Origin: Nitrospirota bacterium
Lineage (GTDB): Bacteria; Nitrospirota; Thermodesulfovibrionia; Thermodesulfovibrionales; JdFR-86
Reading direction: 5' to 3'
Length of the DNA: 48,297 nt
NCBI GenBank assembly: GCA_037386965.1
Contig: JARRLN010000003.1
Span: 1 to 48,297 of the forward strand
Both the position numbers and the translations under genes were made by a program. This document shows positions 17,066 through 25,273 of this stretch, piece after piece. Under the pieces are notes generated by a model. That model saw only the letters and a program-made list of their open reading frames with translations. It made no database searches and was not told the origin of the DNA. Each line of letters starts with the position of its first letter. The stretch's first letter is position 1.

Positions 17066-17941
17066 CTAGTGGGTGAGGATTTCGAGTATCTCCCGGTAGC
17101 GCTCGGCCGTCTTTTGCACGATGTGCGGCGGCAGCTCCGGTCCCGGCGGGCTCTGGTCCCAGTCCAGGGTGAGGAGATAGTCCCGCACGATCTGCTTGTC
17201 GTAACTGTCCTGGCTTTTTCCCTCCTCGTACTGGCGGCGGGACCAGAAGCGGGAGGAGTCCGGGGTCAGAAGCTCGTCGATGAGGATGACGCGCCCCTCG
17301 CGGAGGCCAAATTCCATCTTGGTGTCGGCGATGATGATGCCCTTTTTCTCGGCCAGCTCCGACGCCCTGGCGTAAATGGAGAGGCTCCTCTCGCGCAGGA
17401 GGCGGGCGGTCTCCGTGCCCACGGTGTTTTGCATCTCCCGGAAGGAGATATTGATGTCATGGCCCGCCGCGGCCTTGGTGCTCGGGGTAAAAAGGGGCTC
17501 CGGAAGCCGGGAGGACTCGCGAAGCCCGCCGGGGAGCGCGATGCCGCAGACGGTGCCGTCTTTCTGGTAGGACTTCCATCCGCTTCCGGAAAGATAGCCC
17601 CGCACGATGCACTCGACGGGGATGACCTCGGCCTTCCTGACCAGAAGGCTCCGTCCCTCGAGGACCTCTCCATAGGCGTGAAGCTCCGGGGGGAAGTCCG
17701 CCACGCTGGCCGAAACCACGTGGTTTTCCATGAGGTCCTTCATCCGGCGGAACCAGAACAGGCTTATCTCGGTAAGGACCTTTCCCTTGCCCGGGATGCC
17801 GCCGGGGAGGACCACGTCGAAGGCGGAGATGCGGTCGGTGACCACAAGGAGCAGGTGCTCGCCGAGGTCGTAGATGTCCCGGACCTTTCCCCGGCGCGGC
17901 TTCCCCAGGGCGGGTATCTCCGTTTTCAAGACCATGCCCAT
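17066..17941 (-). CDS. purC: phosphoribosylaminoimidazole-succinocarboxamide synthase (SAICAR synthetase)
   Basis: A 291-residue PurC of the longer bacterial/yeast type. It joins CAIR and aspartate with ATP in purine synthesis. Landmarks are GKVRDIYDLGEHLLLVVTDRISAFDVVLPGGIPGKG, the AEVIPVECIVRGYLSGSGWKSY segment, and IADTKMEFG and DELLTPDSSRFW near the C-terminus. It is a single-gene unit. Its -10 TATAAT ends 9 bases before the first ATG (17941); a second ATG at 17935 is possible. No Shine-Dalgarno sequence is present, so the mRNA is near-leaderless. Confidence 0.96.
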   Translation of the reverse strand: MGMVLKTEIPALGKPRRGKVRDIYDLGEHLLLVVTDRISAFDVVLPGGIPGKGKVLTEISLFWFRRMKDLMENHVVSASVADFPPELHAYGEVLEGRSLLVRKAEVIPVECIVRGYLSGSGWKSYQKDGTVCGIALPGGLRESSRLPEPLFTPSTKAAAGHDINISFREMQNTVGTETARLLRERSLSIYARASELAEKKGIIIADTKMEFGLREGRVILIDELLTPDSSRFWSRRQYEEGKSQDSYDKQIVRDYLLTLDWDQSPPGPELPPHIVQKTAERYREILEILTH

Positions 17942-17950
17942 AAGGCGTAT

Positions 17951-17981
17951 ATTATATGCGGAAGGAGCGCGACTTTGTAAA
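17951..17981 (-). promoter_or_regulatory. near-leaderless promoter of purC
   Basis: Minus-strand TTTACA (17976-17981), a 19-base spacer (18 if TTACAA is used) and a perfect TATAAT (17951-17956). The predicted start is about 17944, three bases before the ATG. Confidence 0.65.
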
Positions 17982-17989
17982 GGAAAGCC

Positions 17990-18796
17990 TCAGCCGGCCT
18001 CCTCGTCGCTGAAGACGTCCCGGAGCTTCTCGAACCGTCCGCCGAAGGCCCTCGTCAGGCCCGGGCCGAATCTCCTGGCTATCTTCATCATGTAGATGTC
18101 GTGCCTGACGTACTCCTCGGCAAGGGCGACAAATCCCCTGTTGGCGCTCCCGGCCCCCTCGACGGAGCCGTCTCTTGCTATTGCGGCCGTGACGGCCTCC
18201 CTGGAGTCCGAAACCATGACGAAGCTCCGCTTCCGGCCTCCTGCAATGCCCTGGATGGGGTGGGAAAATACCTGTCCTACCCGGACCGCGGGCACGCCGA
18301 AATGAAGCGAGGCCACCTTTACCCCCCTTCCCAGGGCGTCCCGGAGAGGGCCCTCCAGGGCCTCCATCTCCTCGGCCCAGAGGGAAAGGAGAAGGGTTCT
18401 TGCGGCCCCGCCAGCCATCCTGCGGGCCTTGTCCAGGAGGGGCCCGTACTCGCCGATATGCCAGATGTAGAAGGAGGCCTGTCCCGCCCCCGTGCTGCCG
18501 AGGTCGTTTCTCAGGTACTGAAGCGTCGCCTCCATCATGAACCGCCTGCTTTCGACGAATTCCTCGGGCTCCATGGGGATGTATCTCCTGCCGCCTTCCG
18601 CCCCTGTGGGCAGGGCCACGCCCTTTTCCTCCAGGCGGGAGAGGACCTCGTAGATTTTCGAGGTGGGGATGCCCGACTCCTTGGCCAGCTCGTAGGCGGT
18701 GGCGGGGCTTTTGACCAGGAGGCCCATGTAGGCTTTGGCCTCGTACTCGGTAAGGCCGGTGTACATGAGGTTCTCGATGAGCCTCTTGACTACCAT
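17990..18796 (-). CDS. TrmB-family transcriptional regulator
   Basis: A 268-residue regulator of the mainly archaeal TrmB type. The N-terminal winged helix reads LTEYEAKAYMGLLVKSPATAYELAKESGIPTSKIYEVLSRLEEKG, which is diagnostic. The C-terminal half has the phospholipase-D-like sensor fold typical of TrmB, but a ligand cannot be named. It is divergent from the FabG-like/bioD pair, with about 115 bases between the starts, so it may control that pair, itself, or both. The long open frame extends upstream through the bioD region; I start at the ATG 18796, which follows a consensus promoter. Confidence 0.87.
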   Translation of the reverse strand: MVVKRLIENLMYTGLTEYEAKAYMGLLVKSPATAYELAKESGIPTSKIYEVLSRLEEKGVALPTGAEGGRRYIPMEPEEFVESRRFMMEATLQYLRNDLGSTGAGQASFYIWHIGEYGPLLDKARRMAGGAARTLLLSLWAEEMEALEGPLRDALGRGVKVASLHFGVPAVRVGQVFSHPIQGIAGGRKRSFVMVSDSREAVTAAIARDGSVEGAGSANRGFVALAEEYVRHDIYMMKIARRFGPGLTRAFGGRFEKLRDVFSDEEAG

Positions 18797-18803
18797 GGGA
18801 GTT

Positions 18804-18832
18804 AATATAAGAGACCCGGCCCCCGCTGTCAA
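18804..18832 (-). promoter_or_regulatory. leaderless promoter of the TrmB gene
   Basis: On the minus strand a perfect TTGACA (18827-18832), 17-base spacer and TATATT (18804-18809), then 7 bases and the ATG at 18796. The expected start is 18797. There is no Shine-Dalgarno sequence. Confidence 0.75.
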
Positions 18833-18873
18833 GCCCGTACGGGGTTGGACGCTGCTGCTCGCCGGCTTCCGGC

Positions 18874-18902
18874 TTGACACGGACCGGGCGGAATGCAATA
18901 GT
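18874..18902 (+). promoter_or_regulatory. near-leaderless promoter of the FabG-like/bioD unit
   Basis: A perfect TTGACA (18874-18879), 17-base spacer and AATAGT (18897-18902) with an upstream TG at the extended -10 position. The predicted start is 18909, two bases before the ATG at 18911. No Shine-Dalgarno sequence is visible. Confidence 0.65.
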
Positions 18903-18910
18903 AAAGTCCC

Positions 18911-19618
18911 ATGCGGAAAGTCGCTCTCGTCACCGGCGCCTCCCGGGGCCTTGGCGCCCACGTGGCGCGCGCCCTGGCCGGGGCGGGCTATCGGGTGGCG
19001 GTCAATTATCGCCGGGACGAGGAGGCGGCCCGCCGGGTGGCGGCGGAGCTCCCGGAGGGCCTGAGTATCCGGGGCGACGTGGGCAGCGCCGCCGAGGTCT
19101 CCGGGATGGCCGGCCTTCTCGAGGAGCGCTGGGGGAGGCTCGATGTCCTCGTCAACAACGCCGGCATCGTGCGGGACGCGCTCCTTCTGGCCCTCGGGGA
19201 GGAGGACTGGGACCAGGTCATGAGGACCAACCTTGCCGGATGCTTTCACACCACGAAGCTGCTCTCCCCCCTCATGGCCCTGAGCGGCGGAGGGCATGTC
19301 GTGAACGTCTCCTCCCGCGCGGCCTTCCGGGGAGGTGCGGGGCAGGCGGCCTACAGCGTTTCCAAGGCGGCCCTGCTCGGGCTTACGGCATCTGCGGCCA
19401 GGGAGCTTGCCGGGGACAATATCAGGGTGAACGCGGTGCTTCCGGGCTACATGGCCACCGACATGGGGCGCTCCCGGCCCGGGGCGGTGAAGCGCGCACG
19501 GAGGGAAAGCCTTCTGGGGCGGCTTGCCGACCCCGGCGAGGCGGCCTCCTTCGTCGCCTGGCTCGCGGGCACCGAGGGCATAACAGGCCAGGTCTTCTCC
19601 CTGGACTCGAGGCCGTAG
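18911..19618 (+). CDS. FabG-like short-chain dehydrogenase/reductase
   Basis: A 235-residue classical SDR. The cofactor motif is TGASRGLGAHVA, the NNAG motif VNNAGIV, the catalytic serine lies in VNVSSRAA and the YxxxK pair is YSVSK. It closely follows the FabG pattern of 3-oxoacyl-ACP reductase. Three bases separate it from bioD, so it may serve the pimeloyl part of biotin synthesis, where a FabG-type reduction is needed. That link is inference from position only. Confidence 0.88.
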   Translation: MRKVALVTGASRGLGAHVARALAGAGYRVAVNYRRDEEAARRVAAELPEGLSIRGDVGSAAEVSGMAGLLEERWGRLDVLVNNAGIVRDALLLALGEEDWDQVMRTNLAGCFHTTKLLSPLMALSGGGHVVNVSSRAAFRGGAGQAAYSVSKAALLGLTASAARELAGDNIRVNAVLPGYMATDMGRSRPGAVKRARRESLLGRLADPGEAASFVAWLAGTEGITGQVFSLDSRP

Positions 19619-19621
19619 GGA

Positions 19622-20335
19622 ATGGCGCGGGGGCTGTTCGTCACGGGCACGGATACCGGCGTGGGCAAGACCGTCGTAGCCTCCGCCCTGGTCGGGGCCT
19701 TCAGGGAGAGGGGCCTGGACGTCGTGGGAATGAAGCCCGTGGAGACGGGGTGCCTGAGGAGGGGCCCGGAGCTTGAGCCTGCCGACGGCGCCATGCTCCG
19801 GGAGGCCTCCGGCGGGGAGGAGCCCCTCTCGGCCATCTGTCCGCTGAGGTTCGCCCATCCCCTGGCCCCCCTGGTGGCGGCGGAGCTTGAGGGCCGCACC
19901 ATAGAGCAGGGCAGCCTGATGCGGGCCGTCAGGGAGCTTGCCGCCCGCCACGACGCCCTCGTGGTGGAAGGCGTGGGCGGGCTTCTGGTCCCCGTGGCGC
20001 CGGGCTTCTCGGTGGCCGACATGGCCCGGGAGGCGGGCTTTCCTCTCCTGGTGGTAGCCTCTGCCTTCCTTGGAACCCTCAACCACACCCTGCTTACCGT
20101 GGAGCACGCCCTCGGGGCCGGCCTGAGCGTGGCGGGCGTCGTCCTTTGCCTGCACCGCGCGCCCGGGGGCACGCTGGCCGAGGAGACAAACCCCGCCGCC
20201 CTGAGGAGGCTTCTTCCGGTGCCTCTCCTGGGGGTTTTCCCCTTCCTTGCCGACCTCTCCGCCCGGAGCCTGGCGCAAGGGGCGCGGGAGGCCCTCGACC
20301 TGGGTGCCGTGGAAAAACACCTCCGCGCCGTCTGA
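19622..20335 (+). CDS. bioD: ATP-dependent dethiobiotin synthetase
   Basis: A 237-residue BioD, which closes the ureido ring of dethiobiotin using CO2 and ATP. It has the P-loop GTDTGVGKT at the N-terminus, the KPVETG substrate motif, and VEGVGGLLVP in the core. No other biotin genes (bioA, bioB, bioF) are in the window, so the pathway is split in this genome. Biotin is needed by the accB/accC products encoded further along. Confidence 0.95.
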   Translation: MARGLFVTGTDTGVGKTVVASALVGAFRERGLDVVGMKPVETGCLRRGPELEPADGAMLREASGGEEPLSAICPLRFAHPLAPLVAAELEGRTIEQGSLMRAVRELAARHDALVVEGVGGLLVPVAPGFSVADMAREAGFPLLVVASAFLGTLNHTLLTVEHALGAGLSVAGVVLCLHRAPGGTLAEETNPAALRRLLPVPLLGVFPFLADLSARSLAQGAREALDLGAVEKHLRAV

Positions 20336-20355
20336 CCCGGCGCGCTCCGCCCCTG

Positions 20356-20367
20356 GCCCCCGGGGGC
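20356..20367 (+). terminator. hairpin after bioD
   Basis: GCCCCCGGGGGC is a perfect 12-bp palindrome followed by TTT, directly before the yicC -35 element. A weak terminator at best because the T tract is three bases long. Confidence 0.35.
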
Positions 20368-20368
20368 T

Positions 20369-20397
20369 TTGACTAAATTCCGTGAGTTCTCTATAGT
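20369..20397 (+). promoter_or_regulatory. leaderless promoter of the yicC operon
   Basis: TTGACT (20369-20374), 17-base spacer and TATAGT (20392-20397). Six bases then lead to the ATG at 20404, exactly where transcription is expected to begin. No Shine-Dalgarno sequence lies upstream. One of the clearest examples in the window. Confidence 0.78.
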
Positions 20398-20403
20398 GTT
20401 CTC

Positions 20404-21255
20404 ATGGTACAGAGTATGACGGGGTTTGGAGCGGCCGAACACGGGGGGTTTCGCGTCGAGATTCGCTCCCTGAACCACCGGTTCATGGAGTGCTTCACGA
20501 AGCTGCCCCCGCATCTCGCCCGGCACGAGATGGCCGTCAGGGAGCGGCTGAAGAAGCGGTTCAGCCGGGGGAAGTTCGACGTCTATGTCTCCTTTGCCGG
20601 AGAGGGCCCCCTCGTCTTCCACGTAAACAAACCCATGGTGGAGAGGCTTCTGGCCGCCCTCCGCGAGCTCAGGGACGAGTTTCTGGTGGAGGGCGAGATA
20701 ACGATGGACACGCTCCTTCAGTGGAAGGAGTTCTTCCTCACGGAAGAGGCGGTCTATGACGAAAAGGTCCTTTTCGAGGCGGTGCAGGAGGCCGCGGGCG
20801 AACTGGAAGAGATGCGCCTGAGGGAGGGCAAGGCCCTCGCGGCGGAGGCCCTGGGGCGCCTGGACGCCCTGGAGGGGCTGAACGAGGCGGTCAAGGCCCT
20901 CGCGCCGGAGGTCCGCCAGAAGGAGAGGGAGAGGGCATCGGCCTCTCTCCGGGAGCTTCTGAACTCCACGGCCCGGGTGGACGAGGCCCGTCTGCTCCAG
21001 GAGGCCTCCGCCCTGGCCGAGAAGGGAGATTTCGCCGAAGAGGTGGCGCGCCTTTCGAGCCACATCGCCCAGATGCGGACAATCCTCCGGGAGGGTGGTA
21101 CAATAGGCCGGAGGCTGGATTTTCTCCTTCAGGAGATGCACCGCGAAGCCAACACCGTCGCCTCCAAGGCAGGAGACGCCCGGGTCTTGAGGCTGGTTGT
21201 CGATATGAAGGCGGAGATAGAGCGCACCCGCGAACAGGTGCAGAACATCCAGTAG
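20404..21255 (+). CDS. YicC-family endoribonuclease
   Basis: A 283-residue YicC family protein. The start (MVQSMTGFG, then [17 protein letters not shown]) and the end ([25 protein letters not shown]) are the two diagnostic blocks. YicC members in E. coli and Bacillus are RNA-cleaving enzymes that affect small-RNA decay and stationary-phase survival. It is the first gene of the conserved yicC-remA-gmk-rpoZ-coaBC run. Confidence 0.93.
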   Translation: MVQSMTGFGAAEHGGFRVEIRSLNHRFMECFTKLPPHLARHEMAVRERLKKRFSRGKFDVYVSFAGEGPLVFHVNKPMVERLLAALRELRDEFLVEGEITMDTLLQWKEFFLTEEAVYDEKVLFEAVQEAAGELEEMRLREGKALAAEALGRLDALEGLNEAVKALAPEVRQKERERASASLRELLNSTARVDEARLLQEASALAEKGDFAEEVARLSSHIAQMRTILREGGTIGRRLDFLLQEMHREANTVASKAGDARVLRLVVDMKAEIERTREQVQNIQ

Positions 21256-21266
21256 GGAGAAGGTGC

Positions 21267-21542
21267 ATGAAGAAGGGCGACGTGGGCAGAGTGCTTGTCA
21301 ACATCGGCTTTGGCAACGTGGTGGCTGCTTCGCGCGTGGTGGCCGTGGTGGCCCCCTCCGGCGCGCCCATGAAGAGACTGAGGGACGACGCCCGGGAGCG
21401 GGGGAAGCTGGTTGACGCCACGGAGGGGCGCCGCACGCGCTCCATCATCGTCACCGACAGCAGCCACGTCATTCTGAGCTCTCTTCAGCCGGAGACGATT
21501 ACGCAGCGCTTCGTGGAGGGCAGGTCCCCGGACGGTGAGTGA
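21267..21542 (+). CDS. RemA-like regulator (DUF370)
   Basis: A 91-residue RemA/DUF370 protein. It contains the family core [18 protein letters not shown], the [23 protein letters not shown] segment and QPETITQRF. In Bacillus RemA is a DNA-binding activator of matrix genes; elsewhere it is conserved next to gmk, as here. Its stop overlaps the gmk start, coupling translation. Confidence 0.92.
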   Translation: MKKGDVGRVLVNIGFGNVVAASRVVAVVAPSGAPMKRLRDDARERGKLVDATEGRRTRSIIVTDSSHVILSSLQPETITQRFVEGRSPDGE

Positions 21543-22179
21543 GGCCCCGCAGCCGAGGAAGACGGCCGGAGGCCACCTCTTCGTGGTCTCGGCCCCTTCG
21601 GGGGCGGGAAAGACCACCCTTTGCCGGGAGCTCCTTGCCCGCCGGCCGGACCTCCGCTTTGCCGTCTCCTACGCCACCCGGAAGCCCCGCGCGGGGGAGG
21701 TGGACGGCGTGGACTACGTCTTTGTGGACGAGGAGGAGTTTCAGCGCATGGTGGAGGCCGGGGACTTCGCCGAGTGGGCCCGCGTGCACGGCAACCTCTA
21801 CGGCACGCCCAGGAGGGCGCTGGAGGAGATGCTCCGGGCCGGCTACGACGTCATCCACGACATCGATGTGCAGGGGGCCCGCCAGATGCGGGACTTTTAC
21901 GGCGAGGCCGTCTACGTCTTCGTCCTGCCCCCCTCCATGGAGGCCTTGGCCGAGCGGCTCTCGGGCCGGGGGACCGACCCGGAGTCCGTCGTCCGGGAGC
22001 GCCTCCGGCGGGCGCTCGAGGAGGTGAGGGAGTACGCCCTTTATGATTATGTTATAGTAAATGACGTCCTCGAGAAGGCCGTCGGGGAGCTGGAGTCCGT
22101 CATACTGGCCCGGCGCCTCAGGGTCGAGGACCTCGACCCCGCGTGGGTGGAAGAGAATTTTTTCAGGCAGGAGGAGTAA
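21535..22179 (+). CDS. gmk: guanylate kinase
   Basis: A 214-residue guanylate kinase (GMP to GDP with ATP). The P-loop is [10 protein letters not shown], the GMP-binding block is [20 protein letters not shown], and GNLYGTP plus [10 protein letters not shown] follow as expected. The start is the GTG at 21535, overlapping the end of the RemA-like gene by 8 bases. Confidence 0.95.
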   Translation: MSEAPQPRKTAGGHLFVVSAPSGAGKTTLCRELLARRPDLRFAVSYATRKPRAGEVDGVDYVFVDEEEFQRMVEAGDFAEWARVHGNLYGTPRRALEEMLRAGYDVIHDIDVQGARQMRDFYGEAVYVFVLPPSMEALAERLSGRGTDPESVVRERLRRALEEVREYALYDYVIVNDVLEKAVGELESVILARRLRVEDLDPAWVEENFFRQEE

Positions 22180-22186
22180 GGGATAC

Positions 22187-22597
22187 ATGGACATCGTCTC
22201 TCTCCCTATCGAGATCGACAAGGAGAAAATCGACAGCCGGTTCCGCCTGGTGGCCATCGCGGCGCAGCGGGCCAAGGAGCTTGCCTTCGGGGCGCGCCCC
22301 CGGGTGGATACCCGCTACACCAAGTTCACCACCACGGCCCTGGAGGAGACCATCGAAGGGAAGCTGGAGTTCCTGGTGGGCGAGGAGGCCCGGGCGGCCA
22401 ACGAGAAGGCGCGGAAGTTCGACTACAAGCGCTTCCTCGAAGAGAAGAGGAAGGAGGTCATGCCCGAGGACCTCTCGGAGCTGGAGCGCGACCTGAAGGT
22501 CTATCTCACGGAACGGGAAGAGGCCGACAGGCAGGGGCTCGAGGACCTGTTCGCCGAGAGAAAACAGGAAGAAGATGAGGAGACGTCTGAGGGATAG
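22187..22597 (+). CDS. rpoZ: RNA polymerase omega subunit
   Basis: A 136-residue omega-type protein, longer than the usual 70-100. It starts MDIVSLPIEIDKEKIDSRFR, a variant seen in Nitrospirota-like genomes, then has AIAAQRAKELAFGARP, TTALEE and EFLVGEEA, the omega core. The C-terminal half is highly charged and helical and extends beyond the core. Position between gmk and coaBC is the standard one. It overlaps coaBC by 23 bases. I start at 22187, after GGAGGAG. Confidence 0.88.
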   Translation: MDIVSLPIEIDKEKIDSRFRLVAIAAQRAKELAFGARPRVDTRYTKFTTTALEETIEGKLEFLVGEEARAANEKARKFDYKRFLEEKRKEVMPEDLSELERDLKVYLTEREEADRQGLEDLFAERKQEEDEETSEG

Positions 22598-23756
22598 AAA
22601 AATCCTTCACGGCATCACGGGCAGCGTTGCGGCTTATAAGGCCATAGACCTGATAAGACGGCTCAAGGACGAGGGGGCATCGGTCGCCGTGGTAATGACC
22701 GATGCCTCTCGTCGTTTCATAACCCCGCTTCTGGTGGAGGCGGCCTCGGGCTGCCCGCCCGGGACCGACATGTTCGGGGAGCCCATGGCCCACATCTCCC
22801 TTCCCCGCCAGGCGGACCTCCTGCTGGTGGCCCCGGCCTCGGCCCACACCCTGGCCAAACTGGCCTCGGGCTGGGCGGGGGACCTGCTGAGCGCGTCCTA
22901 TCTGTCCTTTACCGGGAAGGTCGTCGTGGCTCCGGCCATGAACTGGCGGATGTACGAAAACCCCGCCGTCCGCCGCAACCTGGCCGTCCTGGCCGAGCGG
23001 GGCGTGCTGGAGGTCCCTCCGGAGGAGGGCGCCTTGGCCTGCGCGGAGGAGGGCAAGGGCAGGATGGCCGGCATCCCGGCCATCCTGGAGGCCGTAAAGA
23101 CGGCGCTTTCGAAAAAGGACCTGGCCGGAAAGCGCGTCGTGGTCACCGCCGGGCCCACCCGCGAGCACATAGACCCCGTGCGCTTCATCAGCAACCGGTC
23201 CTCGGGCAAGATGGGATACGCCGTGGCCGCCGCGGCCCGGCGAAGGGGGGCGGACGTCACGCTCGTCAGCGGCCCTTCCGTCCTTGCGCCGCCTCCCGCG
23301 GTGGCCCTTGTCCGCGTGGAGAGCGCGAGCCAGATGCGAGAGGCCGTGCTGGAGGAGACCGTGGATGCTGACGTCCTGGTGATGGCGGCGGCCGTGGCCG
23401 ATTTTGTCCCCACGGTCACCTCCGGGACAAAGCTCCCCAAGGAGACGCTGCGCCGCATCGAGCTGGCCCCTGCTCCAGACATTTTGGCGGAAGTGGGGGC
23501 CATGGGGCGCAGGCCCTTCGTCGTGGGGTTTGCCGCCGAGACCGGTCCGGGCCTCGGGCGGGCCAGCGAGAAGCTCCAGAAGAAGAACGTCGACATGGTC
23601 GTCTTCAACGACGTCAGCCAGCCCGGCTCGGGCTTTGACTCCGACACCAACAAAGTGACAATCGTCCAGGGCGGCGCCCGGCGCGAATACCCCCTGATGA
23701 GCAAGGAGGAAGTTGCCGAGGCAATCCTGGACGGGGTTTGTGGGGCAAGGGGTTGA
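22575..23756 (+). CDS. coaBC: bifunctional phosphopantothenoylcysteine decarboxylase/synthetase
   Basis: A 393-residue fused CoaBC, giving 4'-phosphopantetheine for coenzyme A. The N-terminal flavoprotein decarboxylase (CoaC) has GITGSVAAYKAIDLIRRL, the catalytic histidine in MAHISL, PAMNWRMY and the cysteine in GALACAEEGKGRM. The C-terminal synthetase (CoaB) has VVTAGPTREHIDPVRFISNRSSG-type sequence, MAAAVADF and the KLPK lysine region. Confidence 0.95.
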   Translation: MRRRLRDRKILHGITGSVAAYKAIDLIRRLKDEGASVAVVMTDASRRFITPLLVEAASGCPPGTDMFGEPMAHISLPRQADLLLVAPASAHTLAKLASGWAGDLLSASYLSFTGKVVVAPAMNWRMYENPAVRRNLAVLAERGVLEVPPEEGALACAEEGKGRMAGIPAILEAVKTALSKKDLAGKRVVVTAGPTREHIDPVRFISNRSSGKMGYAVAAAARRRGADVTLVSGPSVLAPPPAVALVRVESASQMREAVLEETVDADVLVMAAAVADFVPTVTSGTKLPKETLRRIELAPAPDILAEVGAMGRRPFVVGFAAETGPGLGRASEKLQKKNVDMVVFNDVSQPGSGFDSDTNKVTIVQGGARREYPLMSKEEVAEAILDGVCGARG

Positions 23757-23781
23757 CTTTTCTCGCCGCATTGTAAAAAAT
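23753..23781 (+). promoter_or_regulatory. leaderless promoter of the TPR/roadblock unit
   Basis: TTGACT (23753-23758), 17-base spacer and AAAAAT (23776-23781), then 7 bases to the ATG at 23789. The -35 starts inside the last codon of coaBC. No Shine-Dalgarno sequence lies upstream of the ATG. Confidence 0.6.
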
Positions 23782-23788
23782 CAGTCGC

Positions 23789-24892
23789 ATGGACAACATC
23801 GAGAAGCTGAAGGAAAAAGTAGACAAGGACCCGTCCTCCGCGCTCTTTGTCCCCCTGGCCGAGGAGTACCGCAAGGCCGGAGACCTGGAGGGCGCCATAG
23901 AGACGCTGAGGGCCGGCATAGAGAGGCAGCCCGGGTACATGAGCGCCAGGGTGGCCCTGGCCAAGATATATCTGCAGCAGAACATGCTGAAAGAGGCCCG
24001 GGAAGAGCTGGAGCACGTGGTTGCGGCGGTTCCGGACAACATCTTCGCGTGCAAGAAGCTCCTGGATATCTACCGGGAGCTGGGCGACCTTCCCCGGGCG
24101 GTCGAGCAGGCTCGGAAAGTCCTCGAGCTGAACCCCGGGGACGAGGAGACATGCCAGTTTCTGGAGGGGGTGAAGGCCGAGGAGCTCGGGGAAGGGACCC
24201 CGCCCGGGGAAGAGGCCGTCTTCGAGTCCCTGGGCGAGGAGGAAGAGGAGTACCTGGGCGCCGAGGAGCCCCTGGGCATGGGTGCTCCTGCCGGAGAGGC
24301 CGAGGAAGAGGCCGAGTTAGGCGACGAGGAATTCATTCTTTCCCTGAGCGAGAAGGGCGAAGAAGAGGAGGGAGAGGGCCTTCGGGAAAGAGAGGCTTTC
24401 GAACTGGAATTTCCCGAGCCGGAGGAGGGGGCCGGGCCCCCGGAAGAGGAAGCTCCTGGCATGGGGGAGGAGATGGCGCCCCCGGAAGAGGAAGTCCCGG
24501 GCATGGAGGAGGAGATGAGTCCTCCGGAAGTCCAGGTTCAGGAGACGGTCTCTCTTGAGGAGCTGGAAAAAGAGTTTCAGGACATGAAGGGGCCGGCGGT
24601 GGAGGAGGAGCCCCCGCCCCATGAGGCCCCGGCGGGGCCGCCTTCCGAGGCGGACGTGCTTCTGGGGCGGGCCGACGAAGCCGTCCGCACCGAGGACTAC
24701 GGCAAGGCCATGGACCTCTACGGCGAGCTCCTTTCTGGTGAGCCCGACAACCCACGGGCGCGGGAGAGGCTCCAGGAGCTGAAGTGGCTCCTCAAGATGA
24801 CCGGCAAGGAGGACGAGGTCCTCGAGGAGAGGCTCTCTGGCTTTCTCGACGGGATAAAGAAGAGGCGGGATGAGTTTCTCGGAAATACTTAG
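23789..24892 (+). CDS. TPR protein with a long acidic linker
   Basis: A 367-residue protein in three parts. Residues 1-130 hold about three TPR motifs (e.g. PLAEEYRKAGDLEGAIETLRAGIERQPGY). Residues 130-290 are a Glu/Pro/Gly-rich disordered linker with an imperfect 14-residue repeat. Residues 290-340 form another TPR pair (LGRADEAVRTEDYGKAMDLYGELLSGEPDN). No signal peptide. It overlaps the start of the roadblock gene by 23 bases, so the two proteins are made together and may form a scaffold. Function unknown. Confidence 0.8.
   Translation: MDNIEKLKEKVDKDPSSALFVPLAEEYRKAGDLEGAIETLRAGIERQPGYMSARVALAKIYLQQNMLKEAREELEHVVAAVPDNIFACKKLLDIYRELGDLPRAVEQARKVLELNPGDEETCQFLEGVKAEELGEGTPPGEEAVFESLGEEEEEYLGAEEPLGMGAPAGEAEEEAELGDEEFILSLSEKGEEEEGEGLREREAFELEFPEPEEGAGPPEEEAPGMGEEMAPPEEEVPGMEEEMSPPEVQVQETVSLEELEKEFQDMKGPAVEEEPPPHEAPAGPPSEADVLLGRADEAVRTEDYGKAMDLYGELLSGEPDNPRARERLQELKWLLKMTGKEDEVLEERLSGFLDGIKKRRDEFLGNT
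24437..24520 (+). repeat. two 42-bp in-frame repeats in the TPR gene
   Basis: Copies at 24437-24478 and 24479-24520 encode PPEEEAPGMGEEMA and PPEEEVPGMEEEMS; a third copy starts PPEVQ. They make up part of the acidic linker and look like coding-region slippage expansion. Confidence 0.85.
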
Positions 24893-25226
24893 AGAATCCG
24901 TTGAGCGGGTGGACGGGGCCGTCTCGGCCATGATTATCGGCATCGACGGCATGACGGTGGAGGAGTACACACAGCACAAGATCATCAACCTCGAGGACCT
25001 TTCTGCCGAGGCCTCCCAGATGATGCGCGACATCGCCTCCGCCGCTGAGAGCCTGGGCCTGGGAGAAGCCAAGGAGTTTTCCGTCGTCTCCGACCTTTGC
25101 GGCATTATCATGCGGAAGATAAACCGGGAGTACTACCTGGCCCTGGTGGTCTTGCCCCACGGCAACTACGGGAAGGGCCGCTTCGTCCTGCGGGGCCTGG
25201 TCCCGCGGATAGAAAGCGAGTTTTAG
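24870..25226 (+). CDS. roadblock/LC7-domain protein
   Basis: A 118-residue protein with the roadblock/LC7 alpha-beta fold pattern (VERVDGAVSAMIIGIDGMTVEEYT at the N-terminus; FSVVSDLCGIIMRKINREYYLALVVL in the core). Bacterial members such as MglB regulate Ras-like GTPases, but no GTPase partner is encoded nearby. It is translated from inside the end of the TPR gene. Confidence 0.78.
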   Translation: MSFSEILRESVERVDGAVSAMIIGIDGMTVEEYTQHKIINLEDLSAEASQMMRDIASAAESLGLGEAKEFSVVSDLCGIIMRKINREYYLALVVLPHGNYGKGRFVLRGLVPRIESEF

Positions 25227-25238
25227 GCCTCTCCGGGC

Positions 25239-25267
25239 TTGCGCTCCGATTCTTTTTCCTTCAAAAT
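25239..25267 (+). promoter_or_regulatory. candidate leaderless promoter of the M48 protease gene
   Basis: TTGCGC (25239-25244), 17-base spacer and CAAAAT (25262-25267) end 6 bases before the ATG at 25274. The -35 is weak, but the geometry is the same as at yicC and uvrA. Confidence 0.45.
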
Positions 25268-25273
25268 CTATGC

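Noticed and set aside
17990-20320. Very long minus-strand frame covering bioD and the FabG-like gene
   Set aside because: Only its last third (TrmB) has family sequence; the rest is a GC-rich shadow of the plus-strand genes.
24300-24530. Acidic repeats as a separate genetic element
   Set aside because: They are in frame within the TPR gene and read as a disordered linker.
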